In this document: positions 22,501 through 23,975 of the stretch, piece after piece
How the letters are laid out: each line of letters begins with the position of its first letter
How positions within the stretch are numbered: position 1 is the stretch's first letter
NCBI GenBank assembly: GCA_036325645.1
Contig: JAWNBB010007153.1
Location: forward strand, 1-23,975
From: Balantidium ctenopharyngodoni
Taxonomy: Eukaryota > Ciliophora > Litostomatea > Vestibuliferida > Balantidiidae
DNA length: 23,975 bases
Direction: 5' to 3'
Made by a program: the position numbers and the translations under genes
Notes under the pieces: generated by a model
What the model was told of the DNA's origin: nothing
The model's database searches: none
The model's input: the letters and a program-made list of their open reading frames with translations, nothing else

Positions 22501-23882
22501 AACTCGAAGTTGAATTGAACGACAAATGAATTCAATAGGATACATAAATACTTACTCGATAAAAATAATAGTGAAAAGACCGGAAATGATGACGGGAACA
22601 AGGAGATTGTTGATAAATTAAAGTCGATTGTATCGGATAATACTAATGCGAATGAGAGTGAATGCAATGAAAATCAAAATCAGAATGTGATTACTAAAAT
22701 GGAATTTGATGTTTCATTGATAGATGCCTACATTGCAAAGGAAAAGGCGATAAGTATTAAAGAATCATTGTTCTATGTTAAAAGCTTTGGAACTACGAAA
22801 CAATTGCTAAACTTCTACATTGACAATAGCATGCTCAGTGAAGCAATTGAATACATCGTGTCAACTACGAATTTACCCAGTGATTGATTCCTTGAAGAAA
22901 TCGTGAAGAAGTCCTTTAGTAAAGGCAAAATGGACGTGTTATACCTTGCTTTGAAGGAATGCTTATCAATCGAAACAAAATAAACTACGCAAACGAACTC
23001 GTGTCTCAGTTAATTCTGTTCCTAAAATCCCAAAAAAAACACGACGAATGAATCAAATGATATGAGCTTCTCCACCAAAACCTGGAAGCAATGACCGAAT
23101 CTATTCAGGTAATTAAAGAACTTGAAGATAACGAACAGAAAATCGAATACTATATCAAAGCAGAGAAGAATCTCCAAATATATCTTAATAATACAAAATG
23201 ATCTTCCAACATGTTTAGCAAAAAAATATCGAACGATTATATAAAAATCAGCAATATCATCGACAGTAACAATAAAGCATCAAAGCCGAAAATCATTGAT
23301 CGAAATAGCTTGAACAAATACTTAAAATGCTTAAGTTGACAAATCGAAATAATGAAGACGAAGAGCGATATCTCCGATACATTGCTGACAGAGAAAGAAG
23401 AAGATATTTACAACATAGTACAAGACATCATTATATGAAACGATAATTTAGCTGTTAATTTAATCAAGCAATATAACTTGGATTTGCATCAGATCTTTTG
23501 AAATACGACGAATGAGGTGATAAAAATGAGGAGATTCAAGGACTTCGAGAAATTGTTGAGTATTATCGAGAAATGGAGCGAACATGGTATATGAGAGGCG
23601 TTTAAAGAGAACAAACCTGCGCTGTGGAATGATATGCTTACAATAGCAGTTATCAATTCTGATATTGAAAACGAGGAGAATAAAGAGTATATTAAAGATA
23701 ATATTATTCCGAGAATGACGGAAGATTTTTTGAGAATGCATTCTTTGTTTTTAATAGGGGAGTATAAAAATAGTGCCGTGCTTGCGTTTCAGTTGAAAGA
23801 GGATGAGATGATTGATCAAATTAAAAGAAAAGCCGTGGAAAAAGGGATGACTGATATTTTAAATTTTATTAATAATTGTTAA
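16558..23882 (+). CDS. ZFYVE26: spastizin (ZFYVE26/SPG15)-like protein
   Basis: About 2,441 residues, near the 2,539 of human spastizin, from ATG 16558 to TAA 23880-23882. The N-terminus has WGEYELARPFWKQI (43-56), like the spastizin GEWELAQ helix. The C-terminal ~90 residues (LWNDMLTIAVI...SLFLIGEYKNSAVLAFQL...DILNFINNC) fit the conserved end of plant and animal homologues (A(I/L)N...GRLKSAFQIA...L..C..WL). Between them is an alpha-solenoid with YKTICLDLITSKKYDLAIEIA. Spastizin binds spatacsin and the AP-5 adaptor on late endosomes/lysosomes and acts in lysosome reformation. No FYVE zinc finger (RRHHCR) was seen, so PI3P binding as in animals is not expected. One frame break: TAA at 22981 after ACA AAA; an extra A gives ETKINYANELVSQL and the frame runs to the end. 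Many TGA sense codons. A poly-Asn insert is encoded at 18730-18771. Confidence 0.68.
18730..18771 (+). repeat. AAT microsatellite encoding poly-Asn
   Basis: A trinucleotide tract within the spastizin-like gene, with six pure AAT codons (18751-18768) after interrupted AAT/CAT/GAT codons. It encodes an Asn-rich run (NSNNHNDNNNNNNK), likely a disordered loop between helices and prone to length variation. Confidence 0.85.
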
Positions 23883-23950
23883 TTATATTATTGCATTTGG
23901 TGTTAGGTTATTCGGGTTACTTATTGTTAGATGTTTTAGTTATTCGGGTG
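23883..23950. other. right subtelomeric spacer
   Basis: Only 68 nt separate the last stop codon from the telomere, so the 3' UTR of the spastizin-like gene must be very short or reach almost to the chromosome end. The spacer is GT-rich, with a repeated TTATTCGGGT (about 23908 and 23940). Confidence 0.7.
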
Positions 23951-23975
23951 GATTGGGGATTGGGGATTGGGGATT
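23951..23975. repeat. right telomere, GGGGATT repeats
   Basis: Three GGGGATT units preceded by GATT close the window. They are the exact reverse complement of the left-end repeat, so both ends of one linear molecule appear to be present. Confidence 0.95.

Noticed and set aside
22911..23009. Short intron as the cause of the spastizin-like frame break
   Set aside because: The GT-AG pairs of suitable length (38 or 74 nt) would remove sequence that continues the helical pattern smoothly (VLYLALKECLSIETK), so a missing base or slippage fits better. Not fully excluded.
402..23882. Many short separate genes or a pseudogene field ending at TGA
   Set aside because: Adjacent fragments join in the same frame through TGA and together form recognised full-length families, so TGA is sense here and the genes are intact apart from four single-frame breaks.
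402..23975. Euplotes as the source (UGA as Cys, frameshifting at AAA-TAA)
   Set aside because: The telomere unit is not TTTTGGGG, zinc and prenyl Cys are never TGA, the required shift is -1 rather than the usual +1, and a 24-kb multi-gene chromosome is unlike Euplotes nanochromosomes.

Overview
This window looks like one complete macronuclear minichromosome of a ciliate. Both ends carry inward-facing telomere repeats: CCCCAAT units at 1-24 and GGGGATT units at 23951-23975. The sequence is AT-rich, genes sit tens to a few hundred bases apart, and UGA is read as a sense codon (taken here as Trp) while UAA and UAG are the stops. The code is visible directly: every large gene has many in-frame TGA codons, and conserved domains run straight through them. 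A ciliary axoneme gene (CFAP45) fits a ciliate. The 7-nt telomere unit TTGGGGA is neither the Tetrahymena-type TTGGGG nor the spirotrich TTTTGGGG. I cannot name the genus.

Layout, left to right: telomere; a Tul1/FLY-type membrane RING ubiquitin ligase (minus, 402-2398); a degenerate annexin (plus, 2506-3680); an unusual Rab-like GTPase (minus, 3990-5027); a gene-poor stretch with an internal telomere-like tract at 5402-5427; a possible 60-residue ORF (minus, 5799-5981); a two-pass membrane protein of unknown function (minus, 6059-8602); a HEATR5/Laa1-like HEAT-repeat protein (plus, 8661-14989); the axonemal protein CFAP45 (plus, 15044-16472) with a 52-nt intron directly after its start codon; a spastizin/ZFYVE26-like protein of about 2,440 residues (plus, 16558-23882); telomere.

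Several genes belong to endosome/Golgi/lysosome traffic: a Golgi/endosome-type E3 ligase, an annexin, a Rab, the AP-1 co-factor HEATR5 and the AP-5-associated spastizin. CFAP45 is the exception. Whether this is functional clustering or chance cannot be judged from one molecule.

Four genes (Tul1-like, annexin, HEATR5-like, spastizin-like) each contain one break in reading frame, always of the same sense: one extra base, or a -1 slip, restores the frame. I kept each as one gene. Sequencing deletions, -1 frameshifting and short introns are the competing explanations and are discussed separately. No tRNA, rRNA, transposon or CRISPR array was recognised.
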